Origin: Moanibacter sp964542645
GTDB taxonomy: Bacteria; Verrucomicrobiota; Verrucomicrobiia; Opitutales; UBA2987
Assembly (NCBI GenBank): GCA_964542645.1
Contig: CAZIUG010000007.1
Location: forward strand, 1-64,000
Direction: 5' to 3'
DNA length: 64,000 bases
In this document: positions 56,445 through 64,000 of the stretch, piece after piece
Position numbering within the stretch: position 1 is the first letter of the stretch
Layout: each line of letters starts with the position of its first letter
Position numbers and translations under genes: made by a program
Notes under the pieces: generated by a model
What the model saw: the letters and a program-made list of their open reading frames with translations, nothing else
What the model was told of the DNA's origin: nothing
Databases searched by the model: none

Positions 56445-59400
56445 CTACCCCGAAACTGCAGCTCCCTCCATCCGGATCCGAGGATCGAGAGCAAGGAGGA
56501 GCAGGTCACTAATCAAGGTGCCTATTATACCAAGCAAACTTAAAATCATTAGCATAGAACCAGCTAAGTACATGTCCTCCATTTGAAGGGCTTTTAGCAG
56601 CAGTGGTCCAATCGTTGGAAGACTGAGAATTAGGGCTACAATGGCACCTCCGGAAATAAGTTGTGGGAAGAGGGTTCCAATTCCTGAGACAAAGGGATTT
56701 AGAGCAAGACGGACAGGATATTTGATTAGGAGTTTTAAAGGCCGCACACCTTTTGCTCGGGCAGTGCTAACATAGGGTTTATTTAATTCATCGAGTAGGT
56801 TACCTCGCATAATGCGAATCATACCTGCAGTTCCCTGGAAACCTACCACAACCACAGGAACCCAAACATGCTTGAGTAGGTCCCAAACTTTAGCACCATT
56901 CCAATAGGGTTGCGCTACAAACTCGGCTGAGAATAGCCCGGTGATTGAAATACCAAAAAACCGGTTGCCAAGGTACATGAGAATAAGAGCAAGAAGAAAA
57001 CTAGGGACCGACATACCAATAAACCCAATGAATGTGGCGAGATAGTCCCCGGCCGAGTACTGCCGGACCGCGGAATAAACACCGATAGGAAGTGCTATAG
57101 ACCATGTAAATAATATTGCAAAAAGGCTGATGCAGAGGGTTAGGATCAAACGATCACCGACCATGTCATTAACCGGATTCTGCGATTCCATTGCTAACCC
57201 CATATCGCCTTGTAACAAACCCCTGTCTCCCTCTTTCAAGGTCGTAAACCAAACCAGACCAACCCACTTGAAATATCGATAGTAAACTGGCTTATCTAGT
57301 TCAAACATAGCCCTCAGATCTTCAATGGCCTCTTGGTCTACCTCGTCTCCACCGACCTCCAAAAGTGCCATATAGGAAGTAAGATAATCTCCAGGTGGTA
57401 ATTCGATAATGACAAATGCACAGAGTGACACCACAGCAAGAGTCGGTACCATTATGATTAACCGACGTCCGATAAATGGATGTTTAAATGCTAACAGAAC
57501 CAATCCTAAACCTATGGTAGTCCAGACAGAAAAGCTGATTAACTTGCCTAACCCATTGTCGTCTATTTCCTTATCATTTTCTGCCCCCAGCTTGGGATTC
57601 TCTTCCCACAACGCTGCCTTAATATTTAATGCCACTTCAGGATCTCTTTCAACCTTCTCCCAAAAGAAAGTTTCAACACCACCACTAGAAGGAGCCTGAA
57701 AATCTGCATTATATACAGCGACACGAGGAACATTCTTAAGTCCGTTCTTAACAATGACAGCCAGGGGAGGAGCAAAACCCGGGCAGACCACCCAAAGGTG
57801 TTCCGCACTGATATCTAAGAACTCTTTTACTTTGACCTGTTGCTGTTTAAGTGTCGGAGCCATCGAAGCCTCGCTGTGCAATCTCATTACCTTTCGATAA
57901 ATAGAACCTTCGGGTGGCTCAAACGCCCCGCGGCCAGACGCATCCGGATTATTAAACAAGGAACCCTGGGAATACCAATTCCCATATCCTCGGGCCCAAT
58001 GAGATTGTTTCGAGGCGACATAATTTTTAGGTTCAACAAAGAGATTCACTTTTCCACTCATACCCCCAGCTGAAAGTTCAAGTTGGAGGGCATCAAGAGC
58101 AGTATACCAAATGCGTGGAGCTCGATAGCGAGCGATCACCCGTAAGCCCACTTCCTGCCATTGGGCAGCTATAATCTGGGCTAAATCACGTTGATTAAAA
58201 GTGAGAAAATCAAAATAGAGTAACAACCTTTCCCCATCAGGAAAGGTGCGGAATCCTTCTTTATCCCAACTGTGAAGGCCGATACTATCCAGTAACTCTC
58301 CAGCCCGTAATGCATCATGTTCAATGTGAGAATTCCTTAGGCCCTCATGAAAGAAATTGGATTCCCTAGCGGGAGATAATTGTGCCGGCTTTAACAACCC
58401 ACTATATTCCACCTTACTAATAAATTCCCGATCCATGGCTAAAGAAAGGGCCTGTCGAAATGATTTATTCCGAATAAGATCCCGCTTCTTTATAACTTCT
58501 GGATCGTTCGAGTAGGGTTTCAAATTATGGTTCGGGAAAATTAGAAATTCTGTACCGTTTAACCGTGGCCAGTGATACACCTCATAGTCTCCTATTTGGC
58601 GTTGTGCCATCGCTAAACTATATAACCGAAAAGGCATTCCCATCCGATAGCTTAATTCACCATTAATCGCAGCGACATCAGCCATATCTCCCTGCCTTTC
58701 TTGTACAATGAAGCGGTCAATGTAGGGGAGCTGATTACCTTGTGGATCTACGGCAAAATAGTAGGGATTACGTACAAAAGTATAGGGAGGATTTGGCTGA
58801 TACGTCCGATAAAGCCATGGCCAAAGCCGGGGATGTTCGGTATTACTCCACCCCTTTACATAAGAATAAAGCATTGAGGGATTTGGTATCCCCTTCCTCT
58901 CCATTTCTTTTTCAATGAATTCCGGGTCACCCAGTATCGGGTGGTATTTACTAAGATAATGTGCAGGAGACCCAAGAATTTCTTGTCCGTGCCAAGTAGC
59001 TAAACGGTCGAGGAAATCAGGATAAGGATCTTCAAAACGAACCCGAAGTGTATATTTGTCAATTGCAGTAAAGATTGGACGTTTTCCCATGTGCCGAAGG
59101 ATATCACTAGCCCTAAAACTAACTGCCGGATCGTTGGCTTCTCGTTCCCAATAATAAACAAGATCCTCCGTTGTTAAAGGATGCCCATCTGACCACCGAA
59201 CCCCTCTCCGTAGATAAAAAATATATTCCCTATAGTCATCGAGAATTTCCCATTTTTTTGCAAAGTGTGGAACGATTGGATAGCCGGTAGGGGACCACCT
59301 AACTAAGGAACACCCACTATAATGAGTAGTGAGCTGAATACGTGCTCCAGTTGTAACAAGTTCAGCTCTAATAAATGCTCCGCCGTAACGCCCTATTCCA

Positions 59401-59735
59401 TCATACCCTTCCAGGACTACAGGCTCAGAACCAACCCGTTCGGATACTTTCGGTAGTTTATTCTCGTTTACTAGTTCCGCTAAAACAGGAGCTTCCCCTT
59501 TTGGCCACCAGGGAGCATCCTTGCCCTTGCTATAATCCACTGGACGCCAAACTGTCGGTGGATTTTCTCTGTTGATCCGAATATTTCTTAGACTTTCCGC
59601 TTCAGAAACTAGAACCGGATCTACGGAAACAGGTTCATCTAATATAATTGGTCCTAAACCAACCGCCCATAATCCTAAAATTATGGCTAACCCACAAAAT
59701 CCTAAGACAAAGCCTCTGATAACTCGGAATATCAA
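56445..59735 (-). CDS. Peptide ABC transporter: solute-binding protein fused to OppB/DppB-like permease
   Basis: 1096 aa in one intact frame. An N-terminal hydrophobic anchor (residues 3-31) is followed by an SBP_bac_5 domain (about 90-690) with IFYLRRGVRWSDGHPLTTEDLVYYW and the FRQALSLAMDREFISK motif. A helix at about 733-750 leads to a complete permease (about 755-1096), with RRLIIMVPTLAVVSL, the EAA-type loop YVSTARAKGVRPLKLL and the usual closing IISDLLLLALDPRIR-like segment. Normally these are separate proteins. No partner permease (OppC) or ATPase gene lies next to it. It would import oligopeptides or related compounds. Confidence 0.9.
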   Translation of the reverse strand: MIFRVIRGFVLGFCGLAIILGLWAVGLGPIILDEPVSVDPVLVSEAESLRNIRINRENPPTVWRPVDYSKGKDAPWWPKGEAPVLAELVNENKLPKVSERVGSEPVVLEGYDGIGRYGGAFIRAELVTTGARIQLTTHYSGCSLVRWSPTGYPIVPHFAKKWEILDDYREYIFYLRRGVRWSDGHPLTTEDLVYYWEREANDPAVSFRASDILRHMGKRPIFTAIDKYTLRVRFEDPYPDFLDRLATWHGQEILGSPAHYLSKYHPILGDPEFIEKEMERKGIPNPSMLYSYVKGWSNTEHPRLWPWLYRTYQPNPPYTFVRNPYYFAVDPQGNQLPYIDRFIVQERQGDMADVAAINGELSYRMGMPFRLYSLAMAQRQIGDYEVYHWPRLNGTEFLIFPNHNLKPYSNDPEVIKKRDLIRNKSFRQALSLAMDREFISKVEYSGLLKPAQLSPARESNFFHEGLRNSHIEHDALRAGELLDSIGLHSWDKEGFRTFPDGERLLLYFDFLTFNQRDLAQIIAAQWQEVGLRVIARYRAPRIWYTALDALQLELSAGGMSGKVNLFVEPKNYVASKQSHWARGYGNWYSQGSLFNNPDASGRGAFEPPEGSIYRKVMRLHSEASMAPTLKQQQVKVKEFLDISAEHLWVVCPGFAPPLAVIVKNGLKNVPRVAVYNADFQAPSSGGVETFFWEKVERDPEVALNIKAALWEENPKLGAENDKEIDDNGLGKLISFSVWTTIGLGLVLLAFKHPFIGRRLIIMVPTLAVVSLCAFVIIELPPGDYLTSYMALLEVGGDEVDQEAIEDLRAMFELDKPVYYRYFKWVGLVWFTTLKEGDRGLLQGDMGLAMESQNPVNDMVGDRLILTLCISLFAILFTWSIALPIGVYSAVRQYSAGDYLATFIGFIGMSVPSFLLALILMYLGNRFFGISITGLFSAEFVAQPYWNGAKVWDLLKHVWVPVVVVGFQGTAGMIRIMRGNLLDELNKPYVSTARAKGVRPLKLLIKYPVRLALNPFVSGIGTLFPQLISGGAIVALILSLPTIGPLLLKALQMEDMYLAGSMLMILSLLGIIGTLISDLLLLALDPRIRMEGAAVSG

Positions 59736-60021
59736 TTTATTTCTTAAAGGAATTGATCCTATTTGAAACCAAATCCTTTTTTTTTAAAAATATCAATAAG
59801 GAGATAGAGGAAACCACCTACTCGTTAGGGCCACAATAAAAGCCCATAGGAATAAAACAACCTTCCTATTACTTTTATTAAACAAGAATTATAGCCGATT
59901 TAAAACAGGGCTGAACTTTCTTAATTCCTAAGCCAATCCCTCAATTGTACAAAAGAAAACGGGCTGGAACCAAGGTTCCAGCCCGTTTTTAAACTTTGTG
60001 ATTGTAGTTAAACTACTCTCT
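59736..60021. other. Intergenic region with terminator
   Basis: 286 bp between the ABC fusion start (minus) and the TonB receptor stop (minus). It contains the receptor's terminator and the fusion gene's promoter region, with a run of eight T's at 59778-59785 of no known meaning. Confidence 0.5.
59952..59990 (-). terminator. Intrinsic terminator of the large TonB receptor gene
   Basis: AAAACGGGCTGGAACC (59956-59971) and its reverse complement (59974-59989) form a perfect stem of up to 14 bp with a 4-6 nt loop. On the minus strand it is followed by TTTTCTTTT. It sits about 30 bp after the stop codon of the receptor gene. Confidence 0.88.
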
Positions 60022-63000
60022 TTAGAAGGCGAATGAAGCCGAGAATATGTAAGTAGTCGGCTGCACTATACGATACATGGCAACTTTCGTAAGAGGATTG
60101 TCCGGTTGGCCAATGGCCGCTACGGCTGCATCCCCACGAATTGCATTCCGAACGTTAAGTCGGAAAGTCCAATCCATATCGAAGATATTCCTTCTGTAAT
60201 TAATCCAGACATCAGCCTGGGTTTGAGGGCTGTCTTTAATCGGGCTATCAAGATTGGCGACTAACAGCTCTCTTCCAGTCGAGTCAGTGAAGATCTCAGA
60301 CTGATAGTCAAGGGCTACTTCATCCTGCCAACGCATCGCACCACCGACTCCGAATCCCTTCAGGAATCCGTCGCCTTGGAAAGCGTAATTGGCGAAGACG
60401 TTGAAACGCCATTCTCTAACTTCAAGACTAACCTGACCATCTGTCCGCTTAACCTGCTCAACTCGGCTAGCCAGGCTATTGATTGACTCCTGATAACCTG
60501 TTTCTTGAACTGGTGCGGCGGCGGTACTACCGTTGTTGATAGCATGCATCTCGCTCTCGATTCGAACGTACTCCGCTGGAGTTGGAAGTCCGTATGCGGC
60601 TGAGTTATAGGTAAACCCATTTTGAGATGCGATTGATATTGCTTCCAACTCTGGGCGTTCCCGTTCAAACAAGGCAATAAAGCTCTTAGCAATGTTTGTT
60701 TGGATGACCTGCTGCTTGGAGAGATTTATCCCGAGGTTAAGACCCTTAATTGGGGAACCAAGTATCTCCAATTCGAATCCTTTACTAACCGTGTCAGCAA
60801 CCTGCACTGTGTTAGCTGGATCACCTTCAGATGAGTCAAAACGAGTTGGACGACTCCAGCTCCATGCCTTCTGGTGGGTCGGAGATGCCGTCCCAACAAT
60901 AGCCAAAGCTGTTGCTTCCATTGAGGCAACTATGCCATATGGATCGCCGTCATCGAATTGTTTACCTGCTTCTGATAACCATCCGATAGCTGGTCCAAAG
61001 ATCAATGAACTTCCAAAATTCTCGTTATGGCCGATGGCCGTTGAAACTGCGGAATTAGCCATGGCACTTTCATACCAGTTCAACTTCACAGTCACGTTAT
61101 TTTGGAGGACATCAAAACTAAAACCGTATTCATCGGTCGTTCCACCAGGAGCTGGTTGAGGCATACCTTCGGCATTGGTTCGGCCCGCTGCGGGAACGAA
61201 GTTTTCCGAACTACTGATATGTCCTCTCAGTCCCACACCATCTGGCAAATGCGCTGACGGAAGGTGACCTACGAGTCCCCAGGAGAAAATAGTCGTCTTT
61301 GCGTTACCAGCCGGTGACGTGGTGCTCCACGAATCCTGCTTATGCAGTGCAAAGGTGTCCTTATTTCCAGGGAAGTTCTCGAGGAAAACTTCATCTTGGC
61401 GCCAACCAAGTGTGCTGACGAGGTGATCATCCAACCAATGACTATGATTGATGAAGACAATCGACTCAGCGTTTTCTAAGGCAACATTAACTTTTCTGTG
61501 CCTCCAAGCTGTTACCTGACCGTTCACCTCTGTGAAGGTCTGGCCATGCTTGTTCTCGCTGGCAGCAAATCTATCCCAAACAGTTACCTTAAAGGTCTCA
61601 CCCCTTCTTGGAAGAGCAGAGGCCGGGCAAGTGTCATTGATTACGACTTGATTACGAGGAGTTCCTTTAGCAATCGGAGGACCCACATAGCAGATGTAGC
61701 CATGCTCACCACCGAGCTGGAACACGTTCGATCCAATTGAAGCGAACCATGAATCCCGTTCGTCGTTATTTACTGGAGCCGGAATTGGCCGTGTAAATCC
61801 TTCACCATGGAAGTAGTGGTTATACTGATCATTGTATAACGCGGTGATCGAATGTCGGCCTAAGTGCCTCAGGAAACCCTCATGATTACTCAAATCAAAG
61901 GAGAAGTTAGCTGTGAAGCGCTTTGACTGCCTTTCCCATGCGTTATGTTGATTCTCAGGCCTGAAATTGGCAACTGCAGGACGCATGAAGTTCGGATTGT
62001 CTCTTCCGTCAAACAGGACTGGATTAATGTCAACAAACATGCCGCTGATCAATCCATCCCATTGGCCGTCAAAGAAATTCGAATTGTAATCTTCTACGTG
62101 CCAAACGAATTCAAATCCACCGCTCATATTATCCCTATCGGTGAAAAAGAGCTGTTGGAAGTTTACATCAAACGCAGTAAAGCTCTCTTCGCCTGCTTCT
62201 GGGGAGTGGAACTTATATTTATCGTAATGAACCCAGTTTATGTCATCCAGGCTAAAGGTTTCTTCCTGGCTTCGGGTATGGCAAAGTGATCCACCATTTA
62301 CTGCATTAACATCGCAGAAAGTGGAGTTCGTATCGTTACCTTGTTTTCCACCACCGATATTCTGAGGGTGGAAAAATCCCGATGTGAAGAACATTACCGG
62401 CCCGACTGGATCAACGATGGGAACAAACTTCCCTGCTGCATTTGTCGCCTTTGTGCCGTCAGCATTCAGCTCATAACAGCTGGTGCCCCTAGTTCCTGTC
62501 TCTGGGAGACCTGGAAGAGTTCCATCTGCATTTGGATTGGCCTGATTGGCCCTTTCCGTCCAGCATTCGATGCGGGACTTCTGCCTTCTCTGCATCAATC
62601 CTACGCCATTAAATTGCGAATTCGGCGCGGCCTTAGATGAAGCATACACCTCGTAAGGCGCGTGAATGTGTCCCCAGAAAGGACCCGTCGCCATAGGATG
62701 AGGGGGTTGCTTATCTTTTTCGTATAAATCCCAAGTTCCAACCGGCATACCCGCGTCAAACCAGTTTTGGCTCATTCCATTTACTGGAGCCATAATATCG
62801 GGGCGGCTTGACTTGATCCTGCCGGCCTCGAATGAACCCTTAATCGTAGTATACTGGAATGGTTTATAGGTGACCGTTCCGAAGATTCGGCGATCTTCTT
62901 CAAAGGTCGGTTCCTGCACATACTCTTGATCTTCATAGAGTGATGCAACTCGGACAGCCAATTTATCCTCGAAGATTATCTTGTTAACATCTACGGTAGC

Positions 63001-63639
63001 ACGAATGGTTCCGTAGTTGTCGGTTCGAAACTCTCCCTTGAACTGGTCTTTGTCCATTTGGGCTGTGATGATTTGGCTATTAATGAGTCCGGCAGGGCTA
63101 CCTAAGCCGAAAAGCATTGAATTAGCACCTCTCTGAATAGCCACACGGTCGACAATGTAACCGTCCAACGGAAGATCCGTGAGACTGTAATCTCTCGTCA
63201 AGTCCGCAGCGTCCAATCCCCTGATCCGTGTTTGGGTCTGGGGATGCTGCCGCAGGAACGTTGTGGGTCTATTCTGCCCGAAGAAGTTGGTATTACCTTC
63301 TCCGGAGAAGTTTCCGAAGATGCCTCCAACCTCTGTCTGGCCAACATAGGGTAGGATTTCCATCAGGTCGTTGGCCGCGATGTCATCCATGAACTCATCG
63401 GTCAACAGTGTAATGGACGCTCCAAGGTCCCTAACATCGGCTTTCACTCGCGTACCGGCAAGGGTCTCTCTTCCGAGATATCCCTCATCGGTATCCTCCA
63501 CAATGGAGAACGGCGAAAGCACCATAATCTCGCCTTCTTCCCCGTCCTGTCCGTAGGCGGGAGCGAAAGCAATCGTCAAAAGTGGTATCATAAACCACCC
63601 AAGACGATGTTTCAGAATTTCGCTTAATCGCTTATTCAT
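60022..63639 (-). CDS. Large TonB-dependent receptor, Opitutales type
   Basis: 1205 aa. Signal peptide ending near AYGQ at residues 28-31, then IMVLSPFSIVEDTDEGYLG and ETLAGTRVKADVRDLGAS, the conserved plug start typical of Opitutales receptors, and RIRGLDAADLTRDY and VAIQRGANSMLFGLGSPAGLIN, standard plug motifs. The remaining 900 residues are the beta barrel, ending in ASFAF with the terminal Phe needed for outer-membrane insertion. Such receptors often import glycans or organic ligands. It has its own strong terminator and no partner genes next to it. Substrate unknown. Confidence 0.93.
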   Translation of the reverse strand: MNKRLSEILKHRLGWFMIPLLTIAFAPAYGQDGEEGEIMVLSPFSIVEDTDEGYLGRETLAGTRVKADVRDLGASITLLTDEFMDDIAANDLMEILPYVGQTEVGGIFGNFSGEGNTNFFGQNRPTTFLRQHPQTQTRIRGLDAADLTRDYSLTDLPLDGYIVDRVAIQRGANSMLFGLGSPAGLINSQIITAQMDKDQFKGEFRTDNYGTIRATVDVNKIIFEDKLAVRVASLYEDQEYVQEPTFEEDRRIFGTVTYKPFQYTTIKGSFEAGRIKSSRPDIMAPVNGMSQNWFDAGMPVGTWDLYEKDKQPPHPMATGPFWGHIHAPYEVYASSKAAPNSQFNGVGLMQRRQKSRIECWTERANQANPNADGTLPGLPETGTRGTSCYELNADGTKATNAAGKFVPIVDPVGPVMFFTSGFFHPQNIGGGKQGNDTNSTFCDVNAVNGGSLCHTRSQEETFSLDDINWVHYDKYKFHSPEAGEESFTAFDVNFQQLFFTDRDNMSGGFEFVWHVEDYNSNFFDGQWDGLISGMFVDINPVLFDGRDNPNFMRPAVANFRPENQHNAWERQSKRFTANFSFDLSNHEGFLRHLGRHSITALYNDQYNHYFHGEGFTRPIPAPVNNDERDSWFASIGSNVFQLGGEHGYICYVGPPIAKGTPRNQVVINDTCPASALPRRGETFKVTVWDRFAASENKHGQTFTEVNGQVTAWRHRKVNVALENAESIVFINHSHWLDDHLVSTLGWRQDEVFLENFPGNKDTFALHKQDSWSTTSPAGNAKTTIFSWGLVGHLPSAHLPDGVGLRGHISSSENFVPAAGRTNAEGMPQPAPGGTTDEYGFSFDVLQNNVTVKLNWYESAMANSAVSTAIGHNENFGSSLIFGPAIGWLSEAGKQFDDGDPYGIVASMEATALAIVGTASPTHQKAWSWSRPTRFDSSEGDPANTVQVADTVSKGFELEILGSPIKGLNLGINLSKQQVIQTNIAKSFIALFERERPELEAISIASQNGFTYNSAAYGLPTPAEYVRIESEMHAINNGSTAAAPVQETGYQESINSLASRVEQVKRTDGQVSLEVREWRFNVFANYAFQGDGFLKGFGVGGAMRWQDEVALDYQSEIFTDSTGRELLVANLDSPIKDSPQTQADVWINYRRNIFDMDWTFRLNVRNAIRGDAAVAAIGQPDNPLTKVAMYRIVQPTTYIFSASFAF

Positions 63640-64000
63640 TACTGTACTTGGTTTTGTTTTCTGTTCAGTTTTGGTTTGTTTTGGTAAACGTTAGACCGGC
63701 CGACTAAGCTAACAGTTGTTAACACAGACAACCAATCAGTGGGTTTATTTATCTATCTAGAAATTCAAATGACAAAAAGGAGCGACGCCGGCTCGGCGCG
63801 TGCTCCTCATCATGTAATAAGGACTACGTTCTTGGATCACGTAAGCTCAGTTTGGATATATTGAGACAGTGAGATTTAAACTTTGACCGAGTAAAAAAAC
63901 TCCTAAACTCCCAAAGTGCAAGTTCGAATCTCACCAAAATTAATGTTACAGTAATCCTGTATTTTTCGCCTTTCCCACGCCAATATCTCATATTTTCCGA
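63640..64000. other. Right-edge intergenic region
   Basis: About 360 bp upstream of the receptor gene, without an ORF. It holds a minus-strand terminator-like hairpin, several GTTTT-type runs and a stretch around 63868-63935 with tRNA-like words that does not fold as a tRNA. Confidence 0.45.
63774..63806 (-). terminator. Minus-strand intrinsic terminator of an off-window transcript
   Basis: GGAGC (63779-63783) pairs with GCTCC (63802-63806), and inner CGCCG (63786-63790) with CGGCG (63794-63798), with a small internal loop. On the minus strand the stem is followed by TTTTT (63778-63774). It would end a transcript coming from the right. No coding frame ends between here and the window edge. 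Confidence 0.6.

Noticed and set aside
63868..63935. tRNA-like sequence: GTGAGAT paired to ATCTCAC and a GTTCGAATC T-loop word
   Set aside because: The supposed acceptor 3' strand overlaps the T-stem, the T-stem does not pair (GCAAG against CTCAC), and no sound D or anticodon arm can be placed. Not called a tRNA gene.

Overview
The window is a contiguous piece of a bacterial chromosome from the phylum Verrucomicrobiota, most likely class Opitutae and a marine-type lineage. The evidence is the 5' part of a 16S rRNA gene with Opitutae-like sequence at the left edge, together with two TonB receptors (the larger having the conserved plug start typical of Opitutales), CRTAC/ASPIC and FG-GAP proteins, several phytanoyl-CoA-dioxygenase-like (PhyH) enzymes and a DUF6785-like membrane protein. 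The placement is by recognition, not by a computed tree. I see no transposase, integrase, phage gene, CRISPR array or clear tRNA gene.

Left part (1-9.6 kb): 16S rRNA on the minus strand with a hairpin-rich leader; a Tsr3/DTW-type aminocarboxypropyl-transferase-like gene directly upstream on the same strand; a SAM hydrolase (DUF62) and an MFS (UMF1/Atg22-like) transporter on the plus strand; then a minus-strand run of O-methyltransferase, diaminopimelate decarboxylase, a PhyH enzyme and an M19 dipeptidase.

Centre-left (10.0-20.0 kb): a compact plus-strand purine operon, purL-purM-purQ(S)(S)-purC-purE-purF-purD-purN. Two features stand out. PurQ carries two PurS-like domains in tandem at its C-terminus, and PurE is the class II, animal-like AIR carboxylase type, which fits the absence of purK here. 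purB and purH are not in the window. Then come a 3-hydroxybutyrate dehydrogenase, a TonB receptor, an MsbA-like ABC exporter and a GNAT acetyltransferase.

Right half (26-64 kb): an accessory-looking catabolic region of single genes and short operons. It has two beta-propeller proteins (a GH32/43-like one and a sialidase-like one), a CRTAC1/ASPIC protein, two mandelate-racemase/enolase-superfamily enzymes, catalase-peroxidase, a TIM-barrel isomerase, a class III aminotransferase, a 2-keto-4-pentenoate-hydratase-like enzyme, an SDR, a family 4 glycosyltransferase, three further PhyH enzymes (one fused to HEAT repeats), an FG-GAP protein in tandem with an RraA-type aldolase, a DUF6785-like membrane protein with a large inserted lectin-like domain, gamma-glutamyltransferase, an M81 (MlrC-like) peptidase, a fusion of a peptide-binding protein to its ABC permease, and a large TonB receptor with a perfect hairpin terminator. 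The theme is uptake (TonB, ABC, DUF6785) and breakdown of sugar acids, hydroxy/keto acids and small peptides.

Most unusual items: the PurQ-PurS-PurS fusion, the solute-binding-protein/permease fusion, the PhyH-HEAT fusion, a PhyH with His-Ser-Gly where the iron-binding His-x-Asp is expected, the membrane protein with an inserted beta domain, and the Tsr3-like gene beside rrs.
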